Assembly (NCBI GenBank): GCA_934254675.1
Contig: CAKQLP010000002.1
Span: forward strand, 161,641-225,640
Source of the DNA: an uncultured Alphaproteobacteria bacterium
GTDB lineage: Bacteria > Pseudomonadota > Alphaproteobacteria > RF32 > CAG-239
Reading direction: 5' to 3'
DNA length: 64,000 bases
In this document: piece after piece, positions 53,199 to 61,411 of the stretch
How positions within the stretch are numbered: the stretch's first letter is position 1
How the letters are laid out: each line of letters opens with the position of its first letter
The notes under the pieces: generated by a model
What the model was told of the DNA's origin: nothing
Databases searched by the model: none
What the model saw: only the letters and a program-made list of their open reading frames with translations
Position numbers and translations under genes: made by a program

Positions 53199-53933
53199 CT
53201 ACATTTTAATTTGATATCTTTTAACAATGTTTAGCAAATTAGCACGCTTTTCTGGTAATTGCAAGTTATGTCCGGCTAAAAAATTTTTTGTTAAAAATCC
53301 GCCGGTCATCGTCAGTAGATTAGCAACTTCCGTTCTTTTCGGACGATAATTTTTATCAACAATATATTGCGGATAAGCGTAAAGTTTTTCCTTATACGGA
53401 GCTCCTATTTCTTCGCAAACGGCGCGTCCCGTTTTAGGTGAAATATACGACAATCCTTCTGTTTTACCAGTAACGGCACATTCGTTGATATCCAATCCCA
53501 CCCCTAAAAAATCCAACAGATAATATTCAAAATAGGAATAATAAACCAGCCAATTATCTTCATTTATGTGTTTAAAAAAGTCTTTTATTACATTGTAAAA
53601 ACGGCCTAAATTATCATTTTCAGCCACACACACATCAAGCAAGCGGCACAATGAAGACAAAGCCTCAACCTTGTCTGTATTCAACATAAAATCAGCCGTG
53701 TGCGCTTCCACTAATTCCACACCCTTCAAACTCAGCATGTTTTCTTCAATCCGCGCATAAGCGTTAAAAGAAATATAATTTCCCAATTGATAAACACCTA
53801 AACCGCGTTTGCTGTGGGCGCCGTTGATAAAACCGACGATTTTACCATGTTCAGGACATACCAAAGTGGCAATCATAGATTTTTCGCCATGATTTTTCAG
53901 CTTTATAATATATCCTTCGCCGCTAAATTGCAT
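53199..53933 (-). CDS. recO: DNA repair protein RecO
   Basis: 244 residues. RecO helps RecR load RecA onto SSB-coated DNA. The N-terminal OB fold (GEGYIIKLKNHGEKSMIATLVCPEHGKIVGF) and the C-terminal helical domain with a remnant zinc site (NECAVTGKTEGLSYISPKTGRAVCEEIG) match the family. It starts 6 bp after kdsA. Confidence 0.92.
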   Translation of the reverse strand: MQFSGEGYIIKLKNHGEKSMIATLVCPEHGKIVGFINGAHSKRGLGVYQLGNYISFNAYARIEENMLSLKGVELVEAHTADFMLNTDKVEALSSLCRLLDVCVAENDNLGRFYNVIKDFFKHINEDNWLVYYSYFEYYLLDFLGVGLDINECAVTGKTEGLSYISPKTGRAVCEEIGAPYKEKLYAYPQYIVDKNYRPKRTEVANLLTMTGGFLTKNFLAGHNLQLPEKRANLLNIVKRYQIKM

Positions 53934-53939
53934 TTTGCT

Positions 53940-54785
53940 TTAATACTCGTGTATAATCGACTTATTTACTTTATCAAAGGCCATCAATTCACTGATAACC
54001 CTCTCCATATCCGAAAGATAAATGGAATTAGGTCCATCAGACAAGGCTTTTTCCGGATTTTCGTGTGTTTCCATAAAGACAGCGGCCACTCCGACTGCAA
54101 CAGCGGCTCGCGCCAAAACAGGAGCAAACTCACGTTGACCGCCAGTGGCTCCGCCCAATCCCCCCGGTTGTTGCACCGAATGAGTGGCGTCAAAAATCAG
54201 CGGATAGCCGCAATCTTTAGCTATTTGAGGAAACGCGCGCATATCCGTTACCAATGTGTTATATCCAAAGCTTGTTCCTCTTTCAGTCACGCAAATATTA
54301 TGATTTCCGGAATCCTCAACTTTTTTTACAATATTTTTCACATCCCAAGGAGCTAAAAATTGACCTTTTTTAATATTCACAACCTTACCGGTTTTGGCGG
54401 CGGCCACCACCAAATCGGTTTGACGGCACAAAAACGCCGGAATTTGCAACATATCTACATATTGCGCCGCAATTTGGCATTGTTCGCGCTCGTGAATATC
54501 CGTCAAAAGCGGCAAATCAGGATAAAGCTTGCGAATTTCGGCAAATGTGCGCATACCCTCTTCCAAACCAACTCCGCGCGCTCCGTTAATTGAAGTGCGG
54601 TTGGCTTTGTCAAACGAAGCCTTAAAAATGTAGGGAACACCAAGTTTTTTTGTTATTTCAACCATTTTACCGGCAATAAAAATTGCGTGCTCACGGCTTT
54701 CAATTTGACAAGGTCCGGCAATAATAGCCAAAGGCAGTTTATTTCCCAACTCAACTTTACCAACTTTGATAGTTTTTTGTTCCAT
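53940..54785 (-). CDS. kdsA: 3-deoxy-8-phosphooctulonate (Kdo-8-P) synthase
   Basis: 281 residues. TIM-barrel enzyme joining phosphoenolpyruvate and arabinose-5-phosphate to make Kdo-8-P for the LPS inner core. Motifs: AIIAGPCQIESREHA, FKASFDKANRTSINGARGVG, LTDIHEREQC, CVTERGTSFGYNTLVTDMR and FDATHSVQQPGG. Its presence shows the cell makes Kdo-containing LPS. It lies 12 bp after pagP. Confidence 0.97.
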   Translation of the reverse strand: MEQKTIKVGKVELGNKLPLAIIAGPCQIESREHAIFIAGKMVEITKKLGVPYIFKASFDKANRTSINGARGVGLEEGMRTFAEIRKLYPDLPLLTDIHEREQCQIAAQYVDMLQIPAFLCRQTDLVVAAAKTGKVVNIKKGQFLAPWDVKNIVKKVEDSGNHNICVTERGTSFGYNTLVTDMRAFPQIAKDCGYPLIFDATHSVQQPGGLGGATGGQREFAPVLARAAVAVGVAAVFMETHENPEKALSDGPNSIYLSDMERVISELMAFDKVNKSIIHEY

Positions 54786-54797
54786 AGCATTAAGTCC

Positions 54798-55349
54798 TTA
54801 TAATTTAAAATTAAACCGTGCAAACACAAACAGCACATTACCGTCATTCTTTATTCCCGGAACATACGCCGCTTGCAAATTAATGTTTCGATATCCCACG
54901 CCAACCAACGGCAATGGCAACGGCACCGGAATATAGGAATATTCGTGACGCTGTGTTAAACCAAGTGTGTAACCGACGCCGGCACTCCATTGATTTTCAT
55001 CGCCGGCCGTCCAATTCCATTGGCGGGCATATCCGAAATAAGTTTCCAAATATGAATTGGAATCCTTAAAACCCATGGCATACAGTCCGGACCAAGTGTT
55101 TTCGGCATTAATATGAGAAATTCCCAAACCAAATCCCCAAGCGTTTTCATTGTATTTATCAATATGTTCTTGATCATACGCCAAACGATTATGCCACGCA
55201 TAAAAAGGTAAATAAACATCATAAGTATGGTGACAACGCATCAAACTAATATCATCAGCCAAAAATTTTCCCCACTCTGATAAAGTTCCAGCGGTCGCCG
55301 GTTTTATAATCAGAAACAAACAGATTATAAATAGTCCTAATTTTTTCAT
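54798..55349 (-). CDS. pagP: Lipid A palmitoyltransferase PagP
   Basis: 183 residues. Signal peptide MKKLGLFIICLFLIIKPATA, cleaved after residue 20, then an amphipathic helix (LSEWGKFLADD) and an eight-stranded outer-membrane barrel. Catalytic residues are in place: His53 (YAWHNR) and Asp96-Ser97 (GFKDSNS), which correspond to mature H33, D76 and S77 as in E. coli PagP. It transfers palmitate from phospholipids to lipid A, lowering permeability to cationic peptides and innate recognition. The gene overlaps the DUF502 stop by one base. Confidence 0.92.
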   Translation of the reverse strand: MKKLGLFIICLFLIIKPATAGTLSEWGKFLADDISLMRCHHTYDVYLPFYAWHNRLAYDQEHIDKYNENAWGFGLGISHINAENTWSGLYAMGFKDSNSYLETYFGYARQWNWTAGDENQWSAGVGYTLGLTQRHEYSYIPVPLPLPLVGVGYRNINLQAAYVPGIKNDGNVLFVFARFNFKL

Positions 55350-56014
55350 TATTTTTTTATCCTATTTTTCAATTCGGTTGGTGTAACGATGCCGCAAGAT
55401 ATCACATATTTAATACCATCTTCAACACTCATATCCAATTTAACCACATCATTTTCCGGTAGAAAAATCAAAAAACCAGATGTCGGGTTTGGAGTTGTGG
55501 GCACAAACACGCTGATTGTTTTGTTATTTATGCTTTTATCAATTTCTCCGCCAGTCACATCTTTGCTTACAAAAGCAATTGTCCACAAACCTTTTCGCGG
55601 ATATTCAATCAATACAACTTCACTGAATGAGCGTGTTTTTTGAGATAAAAATGTTTCAAAAATCTGTTTCATTAAAGAATAGATACTTGAAACAATGGGC
55701 ATTTTTTGCACCAAGGCTTCCCATAAACGTACAAAGAATTTTCCCACATATCCTGTTGTGAGCATGCCAATAACAATCATTGCCACAATCAAAAGAACCA
55801 ATCCGGCGCCCGGAACTGCGTACGGCACAAAATCTCCAATAGTCCATTGCTTGGGCACCAAGCGGCTCGTCACATCATTAATCCAAATCAACAAGTGGTA
55901 TGACATATACACTGTTATCGCCACCGGCGCTGTCACCACAATTCCGGTAAAAAAGTAACTTTTTATTTTACTACCAACTTTTTTGGAAGCTTCTTCTATT
56001 TTATCTTCAGTCAT
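55349..56014 (-). CDS. DUF502 family membrane protein
   Basis: 221 residues. Two transmembrane helices (about 18-40 and 65-88), then a soluble beta-rich domain with PMVSSIYSLMKQIFETF-like and SEVVLIEYPRKGLWTIAFVSKDV segments and a VFVPTTPNPTSGFLIFLPENDV motif, all typical of DUF502. Function is unknown. The start overlaps recJ by 4 bp (ATGA) and the stop overlaps pagP, so it is locked into the operon. Confidence 0.85.
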   Translation of the reverse strand: MTEDKIEEASKKVGSKIKSYFFTGIVVTAPVAITVYMSYHLLIWINDVTSRLVPKQWTIGDFVPYAVPGAGLVLLIVAMIVIGMLTTGYVGKFFVRLWEALVQKMPIVSSIYSLMKQIFETFLSQKTRSFSEVVLIEYPRKGLWTIAFVSKDVTGGEIDKSINNKTISVFVPTTPNPTSGFLIFLPENDVVKLDMSVEDGIKYVISCGIVTPTELKNRIKK

Positions 56015-57774
56015 AATTCTGCTCTTTTGATATCATTTATAATCATCTGGATGTTTTTTCGTCCCTGCCACACATCTGTTTTTATTTGACCGACAACATC
56101 AAATAAATCTCCCCGATTGTTCAGCATTGCCTGACCAATATCATTGTCGGCGCAACGAAACGCTATGGCCTTTAAACTACCGCCGTACGGAGATCCCAAA
56201 AAACAGCTGACGTGACCGCTACCGACCAATTTGGCGCGGTTAAAGCCAACATTTTTCACCAAAACCAAAGGCTCCGGATTTCCTGCACCATATGGCTCAA
56301 GTTTGGATAAATTATCGGTAAATTCTTCATTTATTCCTTTTAACGACATTGTTAAATCAATGTTTAAAACCGGCGCAATTTTTTCTTTTCCCAACCGATT
56401 TTCTATATATTCTCCAACAAACTTTTTAAATTCCGGTATTTGCTCTTCTTTTAAAGAAAAACCCGCAGCCATCATATGCCCGCCGCCGGCTGTGATAACA
56501 CCTTTTTCTTTGGCGGCAATTATCAAACTTCCTAAATCCACTCCATCAATTGAACGAGCCGAGCCTTTAACCTCATCTGCTTCAATGGACATCACAAACG
56601 CCGGAACGTTGTAGCGTTCTTTCAATTTTCCGGCAACAATGCCTATTACCCCCTGATGCCAATCATCGCCATAAGCAAATGCAATCGGATATTCCTGCTC
56701 TCTGCTTTCCACCTGTTCAATGGCTTGCAACAACACATAATTTTCAATATCTTTACGTTCGGAATTAAACTGATTAAATTTTTCGGACAAACTCTGCGCT
56801 TCTGTTTCATTTTCACAACACAACAACCGACTTCCTAAAGCGGCGTCTCCAACTCTTCCACAAGCATTGATTCTAGGTCCCAATACAAATCCTAAATGAT
56901 ATGCGCTCGGCGCACTTTCAACAGCCGCCGATTTCAATAAACTTTTTAATCCAATATTTTGCTGTTGCGCCATTATTTTTAGACCTTGACGCACATAAGC
57001 TCTGTTTAATCCCAACAATGGCACAACATCGCAAACCGTCCCCAATGCCACCAAATCCAGCAGATTCATAAGATTTGGAATTTCATGTGTCTGATAGAAC
57101 CCCTTGTTGCGCAATTCTCTGTTTAAAGCCACTAAAAACATAAAACCAACACCTACCGCAGACATATAGGCTAAATAAGGATATTGATTTTCTTCATCAA
57201 GACGTTTAGGATTAATAACCGCATAAACAGAAGGCAAGCGAATTTCCGCCTCGTGATGGTCAATCACAATAATTTCAAAGCCGTTTTCCGCCGCGCGGTT
57301 TAGAACATCAAACGCTGTTGTTCCACAGTCTATGGTTATCACCAAATTGGTATCCGCAGCCTTAAATTCAGCAAAGGCCAAATCACTAGGACCATACCCC
57401 TCTTCTCTGCTTGGAATATGTATCAGAGATTCAATTCCGACACTGCGAAAAAATTTTGTTAATTCAGAAGTTGAGGTCGCGCCATCAACGTCATAATCTC
57501 CGATAATTGCAATTTTTTCTTTATTCATCACCGCAATTGCTACACGCTCTGCGGCTTTTTGCACATCTTTCAACACATATGGGTCGGGCATAAGGTTTTG
57601 CAATTTAGGATTTATAAAATTATTTACTTCATTAAAAGCCACATTCCGCACACAAAGCAGATGCGCCAAATAAACAGGTAAATTATAGGATAAAGCCATC
57701 CTATCAGACAGCCCTTCGTCAACTTTAGACATTTTCCACACATTTCCGCCTAAAGAAACTTGCTGATTTTCCAT
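56011..57774 (-). CDS. recJ: Single-stranded-DNA exonuclease RecJ
   Basis: 587 residues. DHH-type 5'-3' exonuclease for recombination and mismatch repair. Motifs: IIGDYDVDGATSTSEL (motif I), ITIDCGTTAFD, VIDHHEAE (DHH) and NPKRLDEENQYPYLAYMSAVGVGF, then the DHHA1 motif TAGGGHMMAAGFSL and a C-terminal OB fold. It begins 19 bp after the OmpA-like gene and overlaps DUF502. Confidence 0.96.
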   Translation of the reverse strand: MENQQVSLGGNVWKMSKVDEGLSDRMALSYNLPVYLAHLLCVRNVAFNEVNNFINPKLQNLMPDPYVLKDVQKAAERVAIAVMNKEKIAIIGDYDVDGATSTSELTKFFRSVGIESLIHIPSREEGYGPSDLAFAEFKAADTNLVITIDCGTTAFDVLNRAAENGFEIIVIDHHEAEIRLPSVYAVINPKRLDEENQYPYLAYMSAVGVGFMFLVALNRELRNKGFYQTHEIPNLMNLLDLVALGTVCDVVPLLGLNRAYVRQGLKIMAQQQNIGLKSLLKSAAVESAPSAYHLGFVLGPRINACGRVGDAALGSRLLCCENETEAQSLSEKFNQFNSERKDIENYVLLQAIEQVESREQEYPIAFAYGDDWHQGVIGIVAGKLKERYNVPAFVMSIEADEVKGSARSIDGVDLGSLIIAAKEKGVITAGGGHMMAAGFSLKEEQIPEFKKFVGEYIENRLGKEKIAPVLNIDLTMSLKGINEEFTDNLSKLEPYGAGNPEPLVLVKNVGFNRAKLVGSGHVSCFLGSPYGGSLKAIAFRCADNDIGQAMLNNRGDLFDVVGQIKTDVWQGRKNIQMIINDIKRAEL

Positions 57775-57793
57775 TGGTTCGCTTTACCCTTTA

Positions 57794-58282
57794 TCAATAC
57801 ATATAAAAAATTTCCACGCGGCGATTCAGCGCTTCGGCTCTCGCATTTGTTTCAAATTCAGCCGGACGGCTGTCCGCCAATGCCTCATAACGCATTTTAT
57901 GCAAAGGAATGCCATACTTGGCCAAAGTTTCCACCACTGTCAAAGCCCGACGGCTTGAAATATTCAAATTTATCATTGTGTGCTCAACAGCAGAGGTTTT
58001 TTTGGTACGTTTTGAAGCATGTCCTAAAATTTTGATATCCGTCTGATGTTTTGTTGCATATTCCGCAATTCTTTGCAAAATTTGTTTTTCATCGTTATTT
58101 AAATTTGAACTGCCGTCGGCAAAATATATTACAGCGGCCAGCTTTTCAGTCCGAGGTGTTTTTTGAACATGTATTACCGGACTTATTTTATTTTGTTTAT
58201 AAACACACGGACGGTCGTTTAATAAATCGGCGCATCCAGAAACGAATAAAAAAGACAATGCACATAAAACAAATTTTTTCAT
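57794..58282 (-). CDS. OmpA-family lipoprotein
   Basis: 162 residues from ATG 58282, preceded by AAAAAGGAGA. Lipobox FLFVSGC puts a lipidated Cys near residue 17. The C-terminal OmpA domain (about 45-160) has the peptidoglycan-binding pattern: YFADGSSNLNNDEKQIL, ILGHASKRT, NLNISSRRALTVVETLAKYGI and NRRVEIFYMY. It probably ties the outer membrane to the wall, as in Pal-like proteins, though shorter in linker. It is the first gene of the large leftward operon. Confidence 0.87.
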   Translation of the reverse strand: MKKFVLCALSFLFVSGCADLLNDRPCVYKQNKISPVIHVQKTPRTEKLAAVIYFADGSSNLNNDEKQILQRIAEYATKHQTDIKILGHASKRTKKTSAVEHTMINLNISSRRALTVVETLAKYGIPLHKMRYEALADSRPAEFETNARAEALNRRVEIFYMY

Positions 58283-58303
58283 CAAAAGTCTCCTTTTTTA
58301 TTT

Positions 58304-58332
58304 ATTTTATAAAAAATACCTTTTTCTGACAA
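58304..58332 (-). promoter_or_regulatory. Promoter of the OmpA-like/recJ/pagP/kdsA/parC operon
   Basis: On the minus strand TTGTCA (58327-58332), a 17-bp spacer and TAAAAT (58304-58309), 22 bp before the first ATG. With every later gene overlapping or within 20 bp, this may drive all nine genes. Confidence 0.6.
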
Positions 58333-58366
58333 GCATAAAATTTACTTTATAACAAACAGTTTATAG

Positions 58367-58394
58367 TTGAATTGTTTTTTTTATTTGTTATAAT
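58367..58394 (+). promoter_or_regulatory. Promoter of the DUF192 gene
   Basis: TTGAAT (58367-58372), a 16-bp spacer and TATAAT (58389-58394), 38 bp before the ATG, divergent from the OmpA operon promoter. Confidence 0.55.
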
Positions 58395-58432
58395 CGTATT
58401 TAATGTTTATTTGTTAAATATGGGGAAATATT

Positions 58433-58897
58433 ATGTCTAAGTTATTAAAAACAGCAGTTTTGCTAACGCTTGTGTTATTTAGCGCTTGTTCCAAACAAGA
58501 CAACGTTTCTAAAGAAAAATTAATAATTCAATCTGAAGATGCAGCTTATAAATATAACGTGGAAGTTGCTGACACAAAAGAATCGCTCCGTCATGGTTTG
58601 ATGGGCAGAAATTCATTAGCTGACGACGCAGGCATGATTCTAGATGTCACCATTGTTCCAAAAGACATGGATGTCGCCATGTGGATGAAAGATACGTTAA
58701 TACCTTTGGACATGGTATTTATAGATGAAAATGGCACAATTTTCTATATTTATGAAAATGCAGAGCCTAATTCTGTCGTTCCAATTTATCCGCCTAAACG
58801 CCCTCGCGCCGTATTAGAAATTAACGCGGGGCAAGTTAAAAAGAATAATATAAAAATCGGAGATATCGTTAAAAACCGTTTACTTAACAATATGTAA
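58433..58897 (+). CDS. DUF192 lipoprotein
   Basis: 154 residues. Signal peptide with lipobox LVLFSAC, lipidated Cys about residue 19. The DUF192 domain (about 38-145) shows the family order: EVADTKESLRHGLMGRNSL, MWMKDTLIPLDMVFIDENG and RAVLEINAG. The fold is known but the function is not. TGGGGAAA precedes the ATG. A terminator follows directly. Confidence 0.88.
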   Translation: MSKLLKTAVLLTLVLFSACSKQDNVSKEKLIIQSEDAAYKYNVEVADTKESLRHGLMGRNSLADDAGMILDVTIVPKDMDVAMWMKDTLIPLDMVFIDENGTIFYIYENAEPNSVVPIYPPKRPRAVLEINAGQVKKNNIKIGDIVKNRLLNNM

Positions 58898-58917
58898 ACA
58901 TTCTTTAATTTTGCCTA

Positions 58918-58941
58918 AGAGGCCGGCAAGGCCTCTTTTTT
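58918..58941 (+). terminator. Intrinsic terminator after the DUF192 gene
   Basis: AGAGGCC pairs with GGCCTCT around GGCAA and ends in six T residues, directly before the next open frame. Confidence 0.88.
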
Positions 58942-58959
58942 ATGTTATTGGACAACTTA

Positions 58960-60228
58960 ATGAAACAATCTTTTCTCAGAAAATCTCTTTATAACTCTTT
59001 TTATAACGGCTTAAACGATTCTTGTTTAAAAGCTTTAACAACGGGACCTCTCTTGACCGCTTTTGCAGTTGCTTTAGGCGCGGGAGACATTACTTTGGGA
59101 TTTTTGGCGGCGACTATTCCTTTTTGCAGTTTAATGTATCTGCCTGTGGCTTATTTTTTGGAAAAAGGCACTGATTTAAAAAAATTCACGGTATATTGTT
59201 CATTGGCTGCGCGCCCTTTTATGTTTTTGGCAGCAATAACGGCGTTTTTTACCCCTAGCCCGACTATTCTGACATTTTTTGTCATCTCATACTTTTTATC
59301 TTATCTGTTTAACACCGCTCAAGGCGCCGCTTTTTGGCCTTGGATGAAAGAACTTGTTCCATCGGCTATAATTAACATTTATTTAGCTAAAAGAATACGA
59401 TACATTATGCTCGTTAAACTAATAACCGTAACGTTAGCAACTCTTACCCTTAATTTGGTTAAAGACGCCTCTCCGCATAATGAGGTTAAAGTTTATGGCA
59501 TATTTTTTATAATTGCCACAATATTCGGACTTTTCGCAAGTTGGAACTTATATTGCGTTCAGCCAAAATCATTGAGCGTCATACGCCATAAACTTTCTTT
59601 TTTTAATAAAATATGTTTTGCTTTTCGAAACAAATCATTTAAGTCATTATTATGGACGCTCAGTCTGATAAACATCGCCTATAATTTTATGTTCCCTTTT
59701 TTCACGGTATATGTTTTAACTGGTCTCGGCCTATCTGCCGACATAATGCTCGCCCTAACTTTATTATCTCAAATCATCGACTTTATGACCATTGAAAAAT
59801 GGAGTAATCGGGTAAAAAAGAGCAATGTTTTTTCAGTTATGATACAAGCATCACTGCTTTTTTGCCTATCTATTGCCCTACTATTCATAATTAATTTAGT
59901 TCATCTTAATATACCGCAAACTTGTATATTAGCGGTACTGGTTTTGGTATATACATTTTTAGGGTTGGCGTCTTCCGGTTTAATGCTGGCCATAAATGAC
60001 GCGGCAATATCTTTTGTTCCGCGTAAAATGTCGGCAATTTATATTTCCGTATGCAACACGGCTCGTTTCTCCGCGGCTGCTTTAGCTTCTTTTAGTGCGG
60101 GATTTTCGCTTAATTTTCTAAAAATGAATTTTGACAAACAAAACGCATGGACAATATTTTTTATAATATCTGCATTGTGGTTTGGATTATCTATTTTGTA
60201 TATCCGAAAAAAATGTGTCCAAAAATAA
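58960..60228 (+). CDS. MFS-type transporter
   Basis: 422 residues with about 12 hydrophobic segments and the major facilitator two-half layout. The loop after helix 2 (YFLEKGTDLKKF) is at the motif A position. ATG 58960 is preferred; the in-frame ATG at 58942 touches the T run of the preceding terminator. The last nine codons (IRKKCVQK and stop) lie in a 27-bp stretch identical to 62144-62170 at the 3' end of the GT11-GT6 gene, so the C-terminus was probably rewritten by the duplication next to it. Substrate unknown. Confidence 0.75.
   Translation: MKQSFLRKSLYNSFYNGLNDSCLKALTTGPLLTAFAVALGAGDITLGFLAATIPFCSLMYLPVAYFLEKGTDLKKFTVYCSLAARPFMFLAAITAFFTPSPTILTFFVISYFLSYLFNTAQGAAFWPWMKELVPSAIINIYLAKRIRYIMLVKLITVTLATLTLNLVKDASPHNEVKVYGIFFIIATIFGLFASWNLYCVQPKSLSVIRHKLSFFNKICFAFRNKSFKSLLWTLSLINIAYNFMFPFFTVYVLTGLGLSADIMLALTLLSQIIDFMTIEKWSNRVKKSNVFSVMIQASLLFCLSIALLFIINLVHLNIPQTCILAVLVLVYTFLGLASSGLMLAINDAAISFVPRKMSAIYISVCNTARFSAAALASFSAGFSLNFLKMNFDKQNAWTIFFIISALWFGLSILYIRKKCVQK
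60200..60226. repeat. 27-bp repeat, copy 1 (MFS 3' end)
   Basis: Identical to 62144-62170, the 3' end of the GT11-GT6 fusion gene. Here it is followed by 11 unrelated bases and then the 527-bp repeat, whereas in the other copy 798 bp of GT6 coding sequence intervene. Confidence 0.9.
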
Positions 60229-60233
60229 AGAAA

Positions 60234-61109
60234 TTAATTGGCATGAGCCGGTAGTTTAACCCAATCTTTTAAGATAATCTCGTCTCCCCACCATGGATGA
60301 CGATAATCCCATGTGTCTGGAGCAACCACTATTTTATCCGGATTTTTATTCAAATACGCGCTCCACCATGAATATGATGAATTGGCTATTATGTTATGCT
60401 TGCAATGTTTCATTAATTCCATATCCGTCGCGGCGTCGTTATCTTCGACATACAACGTTTTTTCGGAACGTCTAAAATTCTTTTTTACCCACGGCATATC
60501 GTTGGAAAATACATATAATGTCACATCCTTTTGAGTTTTATCCTTTATATACTCAATCCCTTGATTATAATATTCCAAGCCTAAAACCGGATAACCTGTC
60601 TCCAAATAATCTCCCCGCCTAAAATGCAAGCATACACTGTTTTCTTTTTCCATTTGCTGTACCATTTCTTGATTCTTGGCTGTTAATTTTTTCTTTAACT
60701 GAAACTCTTGCTCTATCTCATTCTTTTTACCTAAAAAATATGCCTCGTTCTGCATGTAGCCAATAATAATTATGCAATTTGAATTATCAATTTGCTCTTT
60801 AGAATATTGCTTCCAATAGCATAATTTTTCCCGAATAAAATAAGAAAATAAATTTAGATATTCTGGGCATAACGGAATTGAAAGCTTATATGTTTCCGAT
60901 AAATATTCAGTACTATCAGAACGACAAACAAATTTATTATGATTTTTTGCATATATCAAATTAGAGGCATAGGCAAACATTTGGTTACCTAATCCTGAAT
61001 AAGGATTCACGGTAATAATAAAAATTCTATTTTTCAGCCAATAAAAAAAACAGAAAATTATCAAAAACACCGATACGTAAAAAAATAAAGATTTTTTATA
61101 TATTTTCAT
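60234..61109 (-). CDS. Alpha-1,2-fucosyltransferase-like protein (GT11), short copy
   Basis: 291 residues. An N-terminal membrane anchor (about 6-26) is followed by GT11 motifs: SGLGNQMFAYASN (39-51), the GDP-fucose-binding HFRRGD (162-167) and NIIANSSYSWWSAYL near the C-terminus. It should transfer fucose in alpha-1,2 linkage to a galactose, giving an H-type terminus; acceptor unproven. Residues from about 116 to the end are nearly identical to the fusion protein at 62137-63852, and the stop arises exactly at the repeat edge (AHAN versus AHAKLEI), so this is probably a deletion derivative of a fusion gene. AAAGGAAAG precedes the ATG. Confidence 0.88.
   Translation of the reverse strand: MKIYKKSLFFYVSVFLIIFCFFYWLKNRIFIITVNPYSGLGNQMFAYASNLIYAKNHNKFVCRSDSTEYLSETYKLSIPLCPEYLNLFSYFIREKLCYWKQYSKEQIDNSNCIIIIGYMQNEAYFLGKKNEIEQEFQLKKKLTAKNQEMVQQMEKENSVCLHFRRGDYLETGYPVLGLEYYNQGIEYIKDKTQKDVTLYVFSNDMPWVKKNFRRSEKTLYVEDNDAATDMELMKHCKHNIIANSSYSWWSAYLNKNPDKIVVAPDTWDYRHPWWGDEIILKDWVKLPAHAN
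60238..60764. repeat. 527-bp direct repeat, copy 1
   Basis: Matches 62969-63495 at a constant offset of 2731 bp with three mismatches that I can see (60265, 60720 and about 60723). It covers the donor-binding half of the GT11 domain; sequence outside it diverges strongly although still homologous upstream. Confidence 0.95.
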
Positions 61110-61169
61110 TAAATACTTCTTTCCTTTAAAATGTTATTTATTTTATATCTTGGAAGTTCTAAAAAATAA

Positions 61170-61198
61170 TTGATTTTTTAATTTTGATACAATAAAAT
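61170..61198 (+). promoter_or_regulatory. Promoter of pilin leader 2
   Basis: TTGATT (61170-61175), a 17-bp spacer and TAAAAT (61193-61198), giving a leader of about 208 nt. Confidence 0.45.
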
Positions 61199-61224
61199 TT
61201 ATAATGCATTAGAATAAAACTAAT

Positions 61225-61377
61225 GTGAGGTTTGAAATCCTCTTCAGGTTGTCTGTTTATTTAGACGTAAAACTACCTTTTTGCTAAAGCAGGAAGGTAG
61301 TAAAATAATTATAATATACTACACTATTCCCTGAAATAGATTTCAACTTCCTGCTACCTTTAATGGTAGCTTTTTTA
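61225..61377 (+). ncRNA. Structured leader RNA with terminator upstream of pilin 2 (candidate riboswitch/attenuator)
   Basis: Fills most of the 302-bp gap before pilin 2. Nested closing helices TTGAAATC/GATTTCAA (61232-61239 with 61339-61346) and TTCAGG/CCTGAA (61243-61248 with 61330-61335). Inner hairpins GTCT/AGAC (61251-61266) and ACTACCTT/AAGGTAGT (61272-61301). GCAGGAAG (61289-61296), on the 3' side of that hairpin, can pair with CTTCCTGC (61347-61354), just after the closing helix. Terminator GCTACC/GGTAGC plus T run (61353-61377) ends about 20 nt before CAGGAG. AAGGTAG (61294-61300) could instead pair with CTACCTT (61354-61360) and open the terminator. Topology matches the leader at 18690-18880. 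Confidence 0.65.
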
Positions 61378-61411
61378 TAAATATATTTCATATTCAGGAG
61401 ATAGAAATAAA

